A stretch of DNA of 39,472 bases from contig JAYYDT010000090.1 of NCBI GenBank assembly GCA_036160575.1, positions 1-39,472 of the forward strand, given 5' to 3'. Origin of the DNA: TMED26 sp002694075. Lineage in GTDB: Bacteria > Pseudomonadota > Alphaproteobacteria > Thalassobaculales > Thalassobaculaceae. Both the position numbers and the translations under genes were made by a program. The notes below the pieces were generated by a model. That model was given only the letters and a program-made list of their open reading frames with translations. It did not search any database and was not told where the DNA came from. This document shows, piece after piece, positions 17,186-25,833 of this stretch; the first letter of the stretch is position 1, and each line of letters begins with the position of its first letter.

Positions 17186-19878
17186 TGTCCCAAACGCTCC
17201 AAAATCGCCGGCACATGCACCTGGTCGGCCTTATAGTTGCCGGTGAGCGCGTACATCACCAGGTTGACGCCAAAGCGAAAAGCCATCTCGCGTTGCAAGT
17301 CGCCGCCCGGCTCAACCGCGAACAGGGGCCGCCCCGCCGCGTCACGGGCCCAGGCGGCGGCCCAGTCATGGCGGCCGACAACCACCGGGGAGACCATCTC
17401 GCGGTCGGCGCCGACCCACACGCGACCGCCGCGAAAGCGCCCCGGCAGGCCCGACAATAGGTAAAAGCTGCGAGTCAGCACATGGTCGTTGTCGACCGCC
17501 GCCAAATCGGGGATCGCCAAGCCGTCGGTCAGGCGCTGTAATAGCTCCAATCCGGGACCCCGCGCCGAAAACCCACTCGCCCACTGGTCGCGGGTATCGA
17601 TCAAGATCATTCCGCCATTGCGCATATAGGCGTTGAGCCGCGCCGTGGCGGTGCTGGACAAAGGCTTTTGTCGTTCGGTGATGGGCCAGTAAATCAAGGG
17701 TAAGAGGGCCAACGCGTCCCGCGCCGGATCAATCGCCAGCGGCGCGCCGGGTTCAACCGCCGTGCGTTGGCCGACCACGGCGCTCAAAGCGCTCAGGCCG
17801 GCGGCGCTGATCCGGTCGATCGTCGTGTCGCCGGTGCGGATGTAAGCGAGGCGGGTTTCCAACCCGGCCGCGAGGGTCTTATCGTCGACCGGCCGGCCGC
17901 CGCCGCTTTGAGCCGCCGCCGGCGCGACCGTGAACAACCAGGTGACGGCGAAGACCAGGCCGAGTACAGCCGCCCCGCCACGCGCCACCGGCCGCAACCA
18001 GCCGCCCAACGCCAATGAAGCGAGCACGTCGCACATCGCCAAGACCAGGGCGGCGGCCAACAGCGGGCCGCGCAAGTCGCGCAGGCTGTCACCCTCGAAC
18101 CCGCCAACGCGGTCGGCCACGGCCAACGGCGCGGGCGCCGTGAGCGAACCCAGGGTCGGCCCCAAGTTGACCGCCTCGCGCTGACCTTGCCGGCCATAAA
18201 ACCCGGGTGGATGGTCGGGTCCTACCGCCACCGCCGCCGACCCCGCCGGCAACGGTCGGGCACCCGCCGGCGGCGGACCAAGACGCCCAAAACCGTCCAA
18301 GGTGGCGAGCGGCGGCCGCGCCCGCGGTCGATCTTTATCGACGCGGCCACGCCCGAGACTCGATAAGCGCCGGAGCATGTCGACGAACAGGCCGGAGAGG
18401 GCGAGATTGCTCCACGCCGTGTTGGCGGTGGTGTGAAACAGCACCAACCATCCCTTGTCCACCGGCCGGGCGGTGACCAACGGCGTGCCGTCGTCCAAGC
18501 GTGCCCAGCTGCGCTCGCTCAGATCCAGGCTCGGTTCGGCCAAGACCTGCCGGTTGACCGTCACCTCCGGCGACAGGGTCAAGCCGGCGAACGGGCTGGT
18601 CGGCGGAAACGGCGCCAGGCGCGCCGGCGCGGTCCAGGTCAAGGCGCCACCAAAAGCGCGGTCGCCGCGCCGCAGGCGCACCGGCAAAAGGTCGTCACCG
18701 GCGGCCGCCAGATTGGGGCCGGCGAACCGCACCAAGACACCGCCGCCGCCCATCCAATCGCGCAGGTTCCCCGCCGCCGCCGGGGTCAGCACACGATCCT
18801 CGAGCAGAATCATTGACGGGCCGTTGGCGGCGGTCAGGGCGGCGACATCGCCGTGTTCAAGGGCGGCGAACGGTGTCAGTGCCCGGATGAGATAGTATTC
18901 ACCGTCTAGCAAACTGCGCCGGTCCTTGATCGCCTGATCGCTGAGCAAGCCGACGCCGCGCCGACGAAAGCGCTCGTCCAACAAGATCACCGAGGCCGCC
19001 CCCGCGACCCCGTCGATGGCGACGCGGGTGATCTGATTGCGCAGGACCAATGGCAGATCGATGGTGACTTCCGCCCGCACCGCACCGGCGGCGAAGGTTA
19101 GCGGGCCCCGCCACAGCTCACGGCCATCCTCGGCGGTGGCCCGCAGCGCGCCTTGCCACGCGGCGGCGCCGGGCGGCCGCCGCACGCTCAGGTTTAGACC
19201 GGCCGGCCCCTCGGTTGGGGTGTCCAAAACAAGCGGCGCGCGCTTGGCCTGGCGGACCACCAACGGGCCGAAACGCGCCGTCGCCTGGGCCAAAGCCGCG
19301 GCACCCGACCCGGCGCCGTCATAAATCCATAGGCTCCCCGCCGGCGGCGCCATGCGCCGTTCGAGGGTTGCGATCACCGCCGCTCGGTCGGTCGCCCAAG
19401 GTCGTGGCGTGAGAGCCCGTACCGCTGTCGCGGCGGCGGCCGGCGACAGCGGTCCCGGTGGCGCCGGCGAGGCGGTCGGCATCACCCATACCGGCCGACC
19501 GGTCAAGCCGGCGCGTGTGACCGCCGCCATCGCCTCGGCCTGGCGTGCCGGCCAATCGGCGGCGGCCGCCCAGCCATTGTCGACGACCAAGAGCAACGGG
19601 CCCTGTCCCGGCAGATCGCGCCCGCTGTCCAAACGCGGTCCGGCGAAAGCCACAATCAGCAGGCCCGCGATCAGCAACCGCAAAAGGATCAACCACCAGG
19701 GCGTGCGCTGGGCGCGGGCGCGTTCCGGGACCAAACCGGCCAAGAGCGCGATGGGCGGAAAGGCGATGACACGCGGCGCCGGCGGCTGCACGCGCAGAAA
19801 AATAAATAACAGCGGCAACACCGCCAATCCGGCCAACAACCAGGGCACCGCGAAGGTCAGCGTGCTGAGCGCCGCCAT
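17182..19878 (-). CDS. BatA-like N-terminal / DUF4159 C-terminal membrane protein
   Basis: An 898-residue membrane protein. The N-terminus (FAVPWLLAGLAVLPLLFIFL, then FPPIALLAGL and RTPWWLILLRLL) matches the BatA/aerotolerance-regulator N-terminal domain with two helices. A long extracytoplasmic part follows, then one or two further helices near residues 600-660. The last roughly 210 residues (TRLAYIRTGD ... LLPLIYWPI ... NGGMILIDTRDQW ... FRFGVNLVMYALTGNYKADQVH) match DUF4159. It starts 6 bases after the DUF58 stop and ends in an ATGA overlap with the next gene. The set moxR / DUF58 / DUF4159 / VWA-like is a recurring unit of unknown substrate. Confidence 0.85.
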   Translation of the reverse strand: MAALSTLTFAVPWLLAGLAVLPLLFIFLRVQPPAPRVIAFPPIALLAGLVPERARAQRTPWWLILLRLLIAGLLIVAFAGPRLDSGRDLPGQGPLLLVVDNGWAAAADWPARQAEAMAAVTRAGLTGRPVWVMPTASPAPPGPLSPAAAATAVRALTPRPWATDRAAVIATLERRMAPPAGSLWIYDGAGSGAAALAQATARFGPLVVRQAKRAPLVLDTPTEGPAGLNLSVRRPPGAAAWQGALRATAEDGRELWRGPLTFAAGAVRAEVTIDLPLVLRNQITRVAIDGVAGAASVILLDERFRRRGVGLLSDQAIKDRRSLLDGEYYLIRALTPFAALEHGDVAALTAANGPSMILLEDRVLTPAAAGNLRDWMGGGGVLVRFAGPNLAAAGDDLLPVRLRRGDRAFGGALTWTAPARLAPFPPTSPFAGLTLSPEVTVNRQVLAEPSLDLSERSWARLDDGTPLVTARPVDKGWLVLFHTTANTAWSNLALSGLFVDMLRRLSSLGRGRVDKDRPRARPPLATLDGFGRLGPPPAGARPLPAGSAAVAVGPDHPPGFYGRQGQREAVNLGPTLGSLTAPAPLAVADRVGGFEGDSLRDLRGPLLAAALVLAMCDVLASLALGGWLRPVARGGAAVLGLVFAVTWLFTVAPAAAQSGGGRPVDDKTLAAGLETRLAYIRTGDTTIDRISAAGLSALSAVVGQRTAVEPGAPLAIDPARDALALLPLIYWPITERQKPLSSTATARLNAYMRNGGMILIDTRDQWASGFSARGPGLELLQRLTDGLAIPDLAAVDNDHVLTRSFYLLSGLPGRFRGGRVWVGADREMVSPVVVGRHDWAAAWARDAAGRPLFAVEPGGDLQREMAFRFGVNLVMYALTGNYKADQVHVPAILERLGQ

Positions 19879-19884
19879 CGCCGC

Positions 19885-20745
19885 CTACCTGACCGTCTCG
19901 GTCAAATGGGTGTAAAGGTTCAGCAGCGCGGTCTCCGGCGGGCTGTCGGTGAGATGATGGAGCACCCCCCAGCCATGGCGCCGGGCGATATCGCCAAGGG
20001 CCGCGCGCCGCGCCCGCCAACGCTGGCGATAGGCGTCGGCGATGGCGTCGGCCTGGTCGACGACATGCGCCGACTCATCGGCCATCCCTTCAAACCGGAC
20101 GCGCCCGGCGAATGGAAAATCGGCTTCCGCCGGATCAATGATATGCACCAAATGGCCTTCAGCGCCGGCCGCCGCCAAGGCGGCGACATCGGCGGCGGTC
20201 TGTTCCGGCGCCGCCAGAAAATCGCTCACCAAAACCACCTGGCCGCCACGTGCCACCGCGCTGCGCGGCGGCGTTGCCGCGCTTGATGGGTGGTCCAATC
20301 CCTCGGCCACCGCGTCAACCGCGCCGGCGCCGGCGCGGGCGCGCGCGCCCAATAGGCCAACCGCCTCATCGCCCGCCGCCAGCAAGCTGGCCAGGGCCAG
20401 GACCAGCAGGTCGGCGCGCGCCTGTTTCGTCGGTAACGCCGGCGCCGAGGCATAGGCCATCGACGCCGACCCATTGCGCCACAGCCACACGGTTTGGGCG
20501 GTTTGCCATTCGCGCTGGCGGACATAGACCTGGCCACGCTTGGCGCTTTGCCGCCAGTCGACGGCCAAGGCGGTGTCAAAAGACTGATAGGGCCGAAATT
20601 GCCAAAACGCCTCACCCGCGCCGGACCGCCGGCGGCCATGGGCGCCCTGACGGACGGTCGCCGCCAGCCGCCGCGCGGCCAATCTGAGGGGCGGAAACTT
20701 GCTGGCGAGGTGCTCGGCCTCGGCGCGCATGACCGGCTTAGGCAT
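19885..20745 (-). CDS. DUF58 domain protein
   Basis: A 286-residue protein of the DUF58 family, the usual partner of MoxR ATPases. The diagnostic stretch FWQFRPYQSFDTALAVDWRQSAKRGQ, followed by VYVRQREWQ, lies near residues 45-80; the later part (VVLVSDFLA) has a VWA-like strand. The ATG at 20745 overlaps the last 8 bases of moxR; an upstream in-frame start at 20766 would lengthen the overlap and is less likely. No membrane segment is evident, unlike longer DUF58 proteins. Confidence 0.88.
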   Translation of the reverse strand: MPKPVMRAEAEHLASKFPPLRLAARRLAATVRQGAHGRRRSGAGEAFWQFRPYQSFDTALAVDWRQSAKRGQVYVRQREWQTAQTVWLWRNGSASMAYASAPALPTKQARADLLVLALASLLAAGDEAVGLLGARARAGAGAVDAVAEGLDHPSSAATPPRSAVARGGQVVLVSDFLAAPEQTAADVAALAAAGAEGHLVHIIDPAEADFPFAGRVRFEGMADESAHVVDQADAIADAYRQRWRARRAALGDIARRHGWGVLHHLTDSPPETALLNLYTHLTETVR

Positions 20746-21763
20746 ATTTCGCCGACATGGCGTCAATCACCTGGGCGAGGGTCACCGCCTCGGCGCGGGC
20801 GGTGAAGCTCAACGCCATGCGATGACGCAGCACCGGCGGCGCCAAGGCCAGCACATCCTCGAGCGAGGGCGTCAACCGACCATACAGCAAGGCCCGCGCC
20901 CGTGCCGCCATGGTCAGCGCCTGGCTCGCTCTGGGACCGGGGCCCCACGCGACATGCGCCCGCACCAACGCCAGGTCACTCGCCTCTGGCCGGCCGGCGC
21001 GGACAATATCGAGGATCGCGGCGATGATGTTTTCGCCGACCGGCACTTGGCGCAGCAAACTTTGCGCGCGGGCCAAATCGCCGCCGCTCATGACCTGGGT
21101 GACCTGCGCTTCGCCGCCACCGGTGGTCACCAAAACCATCCGCCGCTCGGCCTCGAGATCGGGGTAGCCGACGTCGATTTGCATGAGGAAACGGTCCAAT
21201 TGCGCTTCCGGCAGGGGATAGGTGCCTTCTTGCTCAATCGGGTTTTGCGTCGCCAGCACGTGGAACGGCTGGGGCAAACGGTGGGTTTCCCCGGCGGTGG
21301 TGACGGTTTGCTCCTGCATCGCTTGCAACAAGGCCGACTGGGTGCGCGGGCTGGCGCGATTGATCTCGTCGGCCATCAGCAATTGCGTGAATACCGGTCC
21401 CGGGATGAAGCGAAAGGCGCGACCGGCGGCGCCCTCGGTTTCTAAAATCTCCGAGCCCAAAATATCGGCGGGCATCAAATCGGGGGTGCACTGAACACGG
21501 CGGTTGTCGAGCCCGATAACACTGCCGAACGTTTCCACCAAGCGGGTTTTGGCCAGACCCGGCACCCCCACCAACAGCGCATGACCGCCGCATAGTAAGG
21601 TGATCAAAATCTCGTCAATCACCGCTTCCTGACCGAATACGACGCGCCCCACCTCGTCCTTGACGCGGCGGAGGGCGGCGCCCAGCGCCTCGACCTCAGC
21701 GACCGCGTCGTCTCCGGCCATCGGGCCGCCGCTGTTGTCGTCCGTACTGACGGTCACGGTCAT
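20738..21763 (-). CDS. moxR: MoxR family AAA+ ATPase
   Basis: A 341-residue AAA+ ATPase. Walker A is GVPGLAKT at residues 66-73 and Walker B LLMADE at 128-133; the MoxR phrases FRFIPGPVF, INRASPRTQSALLQAM and ATQNPIEQEGTYPLPEAQLDRF are all present. MoxR proteins act as chaperone-like remodelers together with VWA or DUF58 partners, which follow directly here. It heads the minus-strand run; a GGGAG ribosome-binding site lies about 11 bases before the ATG. It is divergent from the DUF1285 gene across a 105-base gap that should hold both promoters. Confidence 0.95.
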   Translation of the reverse strand: MTVTVSTDDNSGGPMAGDDAVAEVEALGAALRRVKDEVGRVVFGQEAVIDEILITLLCGGHALLVGVPGLAKTRLVETFGSVIGLDNRRVQCTPDLMPADILGSEILETEGAAGRAFRFIPGPVFTQLLMADEINRASPRTQSALLQAMQEQTVTTAGETHRLPQPFHVLATQNPIEQEGTYPLPEAQLDRFLMQIDVGYPDLEAERRMVLVTTGGGEAQVTQVMSGGDLARAQSLLRQVPVGENIIAAILDIVRAGRPEASDLALVRAHVAWGPGPRASQALTMAARARALLYGRLTPSLEDVLALAPPVLRHRMALSFTARAEAVTLAQVIDAMSAKYA

Positions 21764-21868
21764 CGGCGGTATACTCCCTTACCAAGTGGCTCGGCGCTCA
21801 CAATATAGGGTGGTGAGGGCCGAGAGAAACGTTAAGTCGGCCGGCGCCATTCGGAGACGATCATCACG

Positions 21869-22468
21869 ATGACCAAGACGGAGCGACAGGACGCCCAGGC
21901 TTTGACCCACCTTCAAGCGGCCGCCACCACGCGGCAGCGGCGCCCGTTTCACGTCGATCCCAATGACCTGCGCCGCGACCGACCGGCGCCCGGCGACAAA
22001 GCATATCACATGCGCATCGCCGGCGATGGCCAATGGTATCACGAGGGCGCTCCCATTCGCAGGGCGGCGATGGTTAAGTTATTCGCCAGCGTGTTACGGC
22101 GCGGCGGCGACGGCTCTTTTTGGCTGGTCACCCCGGCCGAACGCGGCCTGATCGAGGTCGAGGACGCGCCGTTCGTCGCGGTCGCGGTCGAGGCGACCGG
22201 CGACGGCCCGCGAGGGCATTTGCGCTTCACCACCAATATCGACCAGGTGGTCGACGCCGGGCCGGACCATCCGATCCGGGTGGTCGGCGGCGACGGCGAT
22301 CAGCCACGCCCCTATCTGCGGGTCGGGCCGGGCCTCGACGCGCTGATCGCCCGGTCGGTGTTTTATGAATTGGTCGACCGCGCGGTCCCGCGCGCGGGGC
22401 CCCATGGACCGGTTCTCGGTCTGTGGAGCGGCGGTGCGTTTTTTGAGTTGGGGGCGCCAGGGCTATGA
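21869..22468 (+). CDS. DUF1285 domain protein
   Basis: A 199-residue soluble protein. The phrases DGQWYHEGAPIRRAAMVKLFASVLRRGGDGSFWLVTPAERG and then VEDAPFVAV are typical of DUF1285, which commonly precedes the NUDIX and cca genes in alphaproteobacteria. Molecular function is unknown. Its stop overlaps the start of the NUDIX gene (ATGA), so the four genes from here to cca form one tightly coupled operon. Confidence 0.88.
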   Translation: MTKTERQDAQALTHLQAAATTRQRRPFHVDPNDLRRDRPAPGDKAYHMRIAGDGQWYHEGAPIRRAAMVKLFASVLRRGGDGSFWLVTPAERGLIEVEDAPFVAVAVEATGDGPRGHLRFTTNIDQVVDAGPDHPIRVVGGDGDQPRPYLRVGPGLDALIARSVFYELVDRAVPRAGPHGPVLGLWSGGAFFELGAPGL

Positions 22469-23100
22469 CTTTGGAACAATTTCGCACCCTGTTCGGGCGC
22501 GCCGCCGCCCCGCTCGGCGCCGCGCCATCCGACGGCCCGCGCGGCGACCATGACCTCAACCCCGGGTTCACCCCGCGTCCCGAGGCGCGCCCGGCGGCGG
22601 TGCTGGTGCCGGTGGTCGACCGGCCTGACGGCGCGACCATTCTCCTGACCCGCCGGTCCGACGATTTACCGGTGCACGCCGGCCAGGTCAGCTTTCCCGG
22701 CGGCCGAGTCGAGACCAGCGACCGCGACCCGGTGCACACCGCCCTGCGCGAAAGCGAGGAGGAAATCGGCCTTGACCCCGGCGCGGTGACAGTGCTCGGC
22801 CGCATGGACACCTATTTGACAGGCACCGGCTACGCGGTGGTGCCGGTGGTCGGTCTGCTCAACCCGCCGCTCGCCCTGACACCCGACCCGCGCGAAGTCG
22901 CCGAGATTTTCGAAGTGCCGTTAGCTCTCGTTTGCGACCGCCAAAACCATCGCCGGGAAAGCGCGATGTGGAAGGCCAAGCGGCGGCATTATTATGTTAT
23001 GCCGTATAAACATTATCATATTTGGGGCGCGACCGCCGGCATGTTGGTCAATCTAGTGGATATGATTGACCGCGGCAGATCGGGCGCGGCGGCTGATTGA
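22465..23100 (+). CDS. NUDIX hydrolase, CoA pyrophosphatase type
   Basis: A 211-residue NUDIX hydrolase. The CoA-specific motif LLTRRSDDLPVHAGQVSFPGG (split here around the HAGQVSFPGG core, about residues 59-80) is joined to a NUDIX box ending TALRESEEEIGL. Such enzymes cleave CoA and CoA derivatives to 4-phosphopantetheine and 3',5'-ADP. The N-terminus carries a proline/arginine-rich extension before the domain. The start overlaps the DUF1285 stop and the end touches the next ATG by one base (TGATG). Confidence 0.9.
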   Translation: MTLEQFRTLFGRAAAPLGAAPSDGPRGDHDLNPGFTPRPEARPAAVLVPVVDRPDGATILLTRRSDDLPVHAGQVSFPGGRVETSDRDPVHTALRESEEEIGLDPGAVTVLGRMDTYLTGTGYAVVPVVGLLNPPLALTPDPREVAEIFEVPLALVCDRQNHRRESAMWKAKRRHYYVMPYKHYHIWGATAGMLVNLVDMIDRGRSGAAAD

Positions 23101-23396
23101 TGCGTGTTCTCCTGGTTGTCATCCTACCATTTTTATTACCGGCGCTGGCCTATTTCGGATGGTGGTGGTGGCGCCGCCGCGTGGCTGTCGCCGCCGGCCG
23201 GCCAGAAGACGCGCCGGGTCTTGGCGATGCGCCGGTGACCGCCCTGGTGGCGGTGGGTGTGGGTTTGATGGTCATGCTGTTGGTGGGGTTCATGATTTCC
23301 GGCGACGGCCGACCGGGCGACAAATATGTGCCGCCGCGCACCGTCGACGGCGTCATCCAGCCCGGCTATTTCGCCAAACCCAACGACGCCCAATGA
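23100..23396 (+). CDS. Small two-helix membrane protein (DUF6111-like)
   Basis: A 98-residue protein with two hydrophobic helices (about 4-24 and 43-67), an arginine-rich loop after WWWWRRR, and a C-terminal tail that includes GDKYVPPRTVDGVIQPGYF. Length, layout and position between the NUDIX and cca genes fit DUF6111, a small alphaproteobacterial family of unknown function. The ATG at 23100 overlaps the NUDIX stop and the stop overlaps the cca start. Confidence 0.75.
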   Translation: MRVLLVVILPFLLPALAYFGWWWWRRRVAVAAGRPEDAPGLGDAPVTALVAVGVGLMVMLLVGFMISGDGRPGDKYVPPRTVDGVIQPGYFAKPNDAQ

Positions 23397-24613
23397 TCCG
23401 CCCGATCGACCGTTTAGCGCCGCCCGCTTGGCTGACGGCGCCGGCCAGCGTGGCGATATTCGACGCCTTGGCGGCGGCCGGCGGCACCGCCCGCTTCGTT
23501 GGCGGGGCGGTGCGCAACCTGCTCCGCGGGGCGCCGGTCAGCGATCTCGACATGGCCGTCGACCTGCCCCCGGAGGCGGTTTTGAAGGCGCTGCGCAAGG
23601 CCGGGCTGAAAGCCATCGCCACTGGCCTTGCCCATGGCACGGTCACCGCCCTGACCGGCGAGCGACGCTATGAAATCACCAGCCTGCGCCAAGACGTCGC
23701 CACCGACGGCCGCCACGCGGTGGTCGCCTATGGCCAGGATTGGGCGGTCGACGCGGCGCGCCGCGATTTCACCATGAACGCCCTCTATCTGGACCGTGAC
23801 GGCGCCCTGTTCGACCCCGTCGGGGGCCGCGCCGACGCCGAGGCCGGGCGCGTCCGCTTTATCGGCGCGCCGGCGACCCGCTTGGCCGAGGATATTTTGC
23901 GATTGCTACGGTTTTACCGCCTGCACGCGGCCTTTGGCGCCGGGCCGCCGGACCCGGCCGGGCGCGCCGCCTGCCGGGCGGCGGCCAGCGACCTGCGGCG
24001 CCTTTCGGGCGAGCGGGTGGCCGATGAAATGATCAAGCTGCTGGCGGCACCGGCCGCAGCGACCGCACTCGCGGCCATGGCCGAGGATGAGATATGGCCA
24101 CATCTGGGCCTGGGGCCGGTCGACCCGGCGCGGGCCGGGCGGGTGATCGGCGCGGACCCGGCGCCGACCCCCGATAACTTGCGCCGGCTGGCCGCGCTCT
24201 GCCGCGCGCCAGCGACGGCGGCGGCGCGCTTGCGCTTGTCAAAAGGAGCGGCCAAACGGCTCAGCGCGGCGAGCGAACCGCTGCCCTCCGTGCACGACGC
24301 GCGCCATCGACGGGCGGCGCTTTACCGCCTGGGGCGCGAAACATTTTGCGACCGCGTCGCCCTCGCGCACGGCGCCGGCGAACTGGACCCCGCCCACTTC
24401 GAGGCGGCCTGGCGGCTGGCCGCCAGCTGGACGCCGCCGCGTTTACCGCTCGACGGTAAAGACCTGCGCGCCTTGGGCATCGCCGAAGGCGCCGCCATCG
24501 GCCAGGTGTTGCGCGCCGTCGAAGCTTGGTGGCTGGCCGGCGATTTCCAAGGTGATCACGCCGCCTGCCTGGCTGAGGCCAAGCGATACTGGGCGACCGC
24601 GCGGGGTGGATGA
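23393..24613 (+). CDS. cca: CCA tRNA nucleotidyltransferase / poly(A) polymerase family
   Basis: A 406-residue class II nucleotidyltransferase that adds or repairs the 3' CCA of tRNAs. It shows RFVGGAVRN near residue 34, the DLD metal motif in VSDLDMAVDL near residue 46, the RRDFTMNALY motif B and RLAEDILRLLRFYRLHAAFG, the tRNA-binding basic helix. The ATG at 23393 overlaps the previous stop (ATGA). In this alphaproteobacterial arrangement the enzyme usually does full CCA addition; a split C/A-adding function is not suggested. The C-terminal third is alanine-rich helical, as is usual. Confidence 0.93.
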   Translation: MIRPIDRLAPPAWLTAPASVAIFDALAAAGGTARFVGGAVRNLLRGAPVSDLDMAVDLPPEAVLKALRKAGLKAIATGLAHGTVTALTGERRYEITSLRQDVATDGRHAVVAYGQDWAVDAARRDFTMNALYLDRDGALFDPVGGRADAEAGRVRFIGAPATRLAEDILRLLRFYRLHAAFGAGPPDPAGRAACRAAASDLRRLSGERVADEMIKLLAAPAAATALAAMAEDEIWPHLGLGPVDPARAGRVIGADPAPTPDNLRRLAALCRAPATAAARLRLSKGAAKRLSAASEPLPSVHDARHRRAALYRLGRETFCDRVALAHGAGELDPAHFEAAWRLAASWTPPRLPLDGKDLRALGIAEGAAIGQVLRAVEAWWLAGDFQGDHAACLAEAKRYWATARGG

Positions 24614-24676
24614 CAAGCGCGCCGCGCCGGCCTATAACTCGAATTAATACGCCGGCGATACAATCAGCGAGCGACC

Positions 24677-25792
24677 ATGACCGACCCCACAACCGCCCCG
24701 GGGCAAATTCCCAACGCGCTGTTCCGCGGTCTTGGCGCGCCGCCGTCCCCGCCGGCGGCGCCGGCCACGCCGCCGCGCCACCGCATGCATTTGAACGAGT
24801 CGCCCTACCCGCCGGCGCCGGGCGTAATCGCCGCGATGCGCGCCGCCTGCGCCCATGTCAACACCTACCCCGATCCCAATTGGCGGGATTTAACCAACGC
24901 CATCGCCGCCCAGACCGGCGTCGACGCCGGCCGCATCGTGTTCGGCAACGGTTCGGATGAATTGATCGTCAGCGCCGGCAAACTGGCCCTCGACCCAGAG
25001 GCGGAAATGGTGGTGCCGGTGCCATCTTTTCCCGGTTACGCGCGCAGCGCCGCTTTGGCGGGCGCGCGAGTGGTCGGCGTGCCGGTGCGCGCCGATGGCG
25101 CCGCCGATGTGGCGGCGATGGCGGCGGCCATCACGCCGCGCACGCGGCTGGTCTATTGCGCGACACCGAACAACCCGACGGGCGGTCTGTCGAGCGCCGA
25201 CGATCTGGCTCTGTTGTCGGCGGCGGTGCCGGAGGGCGCCTTGTTCATCGTCGACGAGGCCTATTACGAGTTCGCCCGCCACGCCGGCGGTGTCGATCAT
25301 TTGCCGTTACTGCGCGCGCGCCGCGGCCCATGGGTCAGTCTACGTACCTTTTCCAAGGCCTTCGGCCTGGCCGGCATTCGCGTCGGCTACGCGCTGTGCG
25401 GGTCGGACGCGCTGGCCGACGCTTTTCAAAACGCGCGCAGCGTTTTCAACGTCAACGCCGTCGCCCAGGCCGGCGCCCGCGCCGCCCTCGACGATTTGGA
25501 CCATATGCGCTGGATCCTCGACCAAACCGCGCGTGAGCGTGACCGTCTGCATGACGGGTTGATCGCTCTTGGCGCGCGGCCTTTTCCCAGCGTCGCCAAT
25601 TTCGTCACCGCCGCCATCGACCGGCCGGCCGCCGAGGTGGTCGCGGCCCTGGCCACGCGCGGCATTTTGATCAGCCGCCTGATGCAACCCGGCTATGAAA
25701 ACTATCTCAGAATCACGGTCGGCACCGCCGATGACACCGACGCCTTCCTTGCCGCCCTGACCGAAATTCTGGCCCCGCCGGCGGCTTCCTGA
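24677..25792 (+). CDS. hisC: Histidinol-phosphate aminotransferase-like, PLP-dependent
   Basis: A 371-residue fold-type I aminotransferase. It shows HLNESPYPPAPGV near residue 37, YPDPNWRDLTNAIA, the GNGSDELI phosphate-cup motif, CATPNNPTGG, VDEAYYEF and the PLP lysine K227 in TFSKAFGLAGIRVGYA. These match HisC, which makes histidinol phosphate in histidine synthesis. No other his gene is nearby, so activity on phenylalanine, tyrosine or another analogue is possible; many alphaproteobacteria have more than one hisC. It starts 63 bases after cca. Confidence 0.85.
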   Translation: MTDPTTAPGQIPNALFRGLGAPPSPPAAPATPPRHRMHLNESPYPPAPGVIAAMRAACAHVNTYPDPNWRDLTNAIAAQTGVDAGRIVFGNGSDELIVSAGKLALDPEAEMVVPVPSFPGYARSAALAGARVVGVPVRADGAADVAAMAAAITPRTRLVYCATPNNPTGGLSSADDLALLSAAVPEGALFIVDEAYYEFARHAGGVDHLPLLRARRGPWVSLRTFSKAFGLAGIRVGYALCGSDALADAFQNARSVFNVNAVAQAGARAALDDLDHMRWILDQTARERDRLHDGLIALGARPFPSVANFVTAAIDRPAAEVVAALATRGILISRLMQPGYENYLRITVGTADDTDAFLAALTEILAPPAAS

Positions 25793-25833
25793 CCCTCCAC
25801 CGCGCCATGCGCGCGGCCTAAGGACAAGACTTG

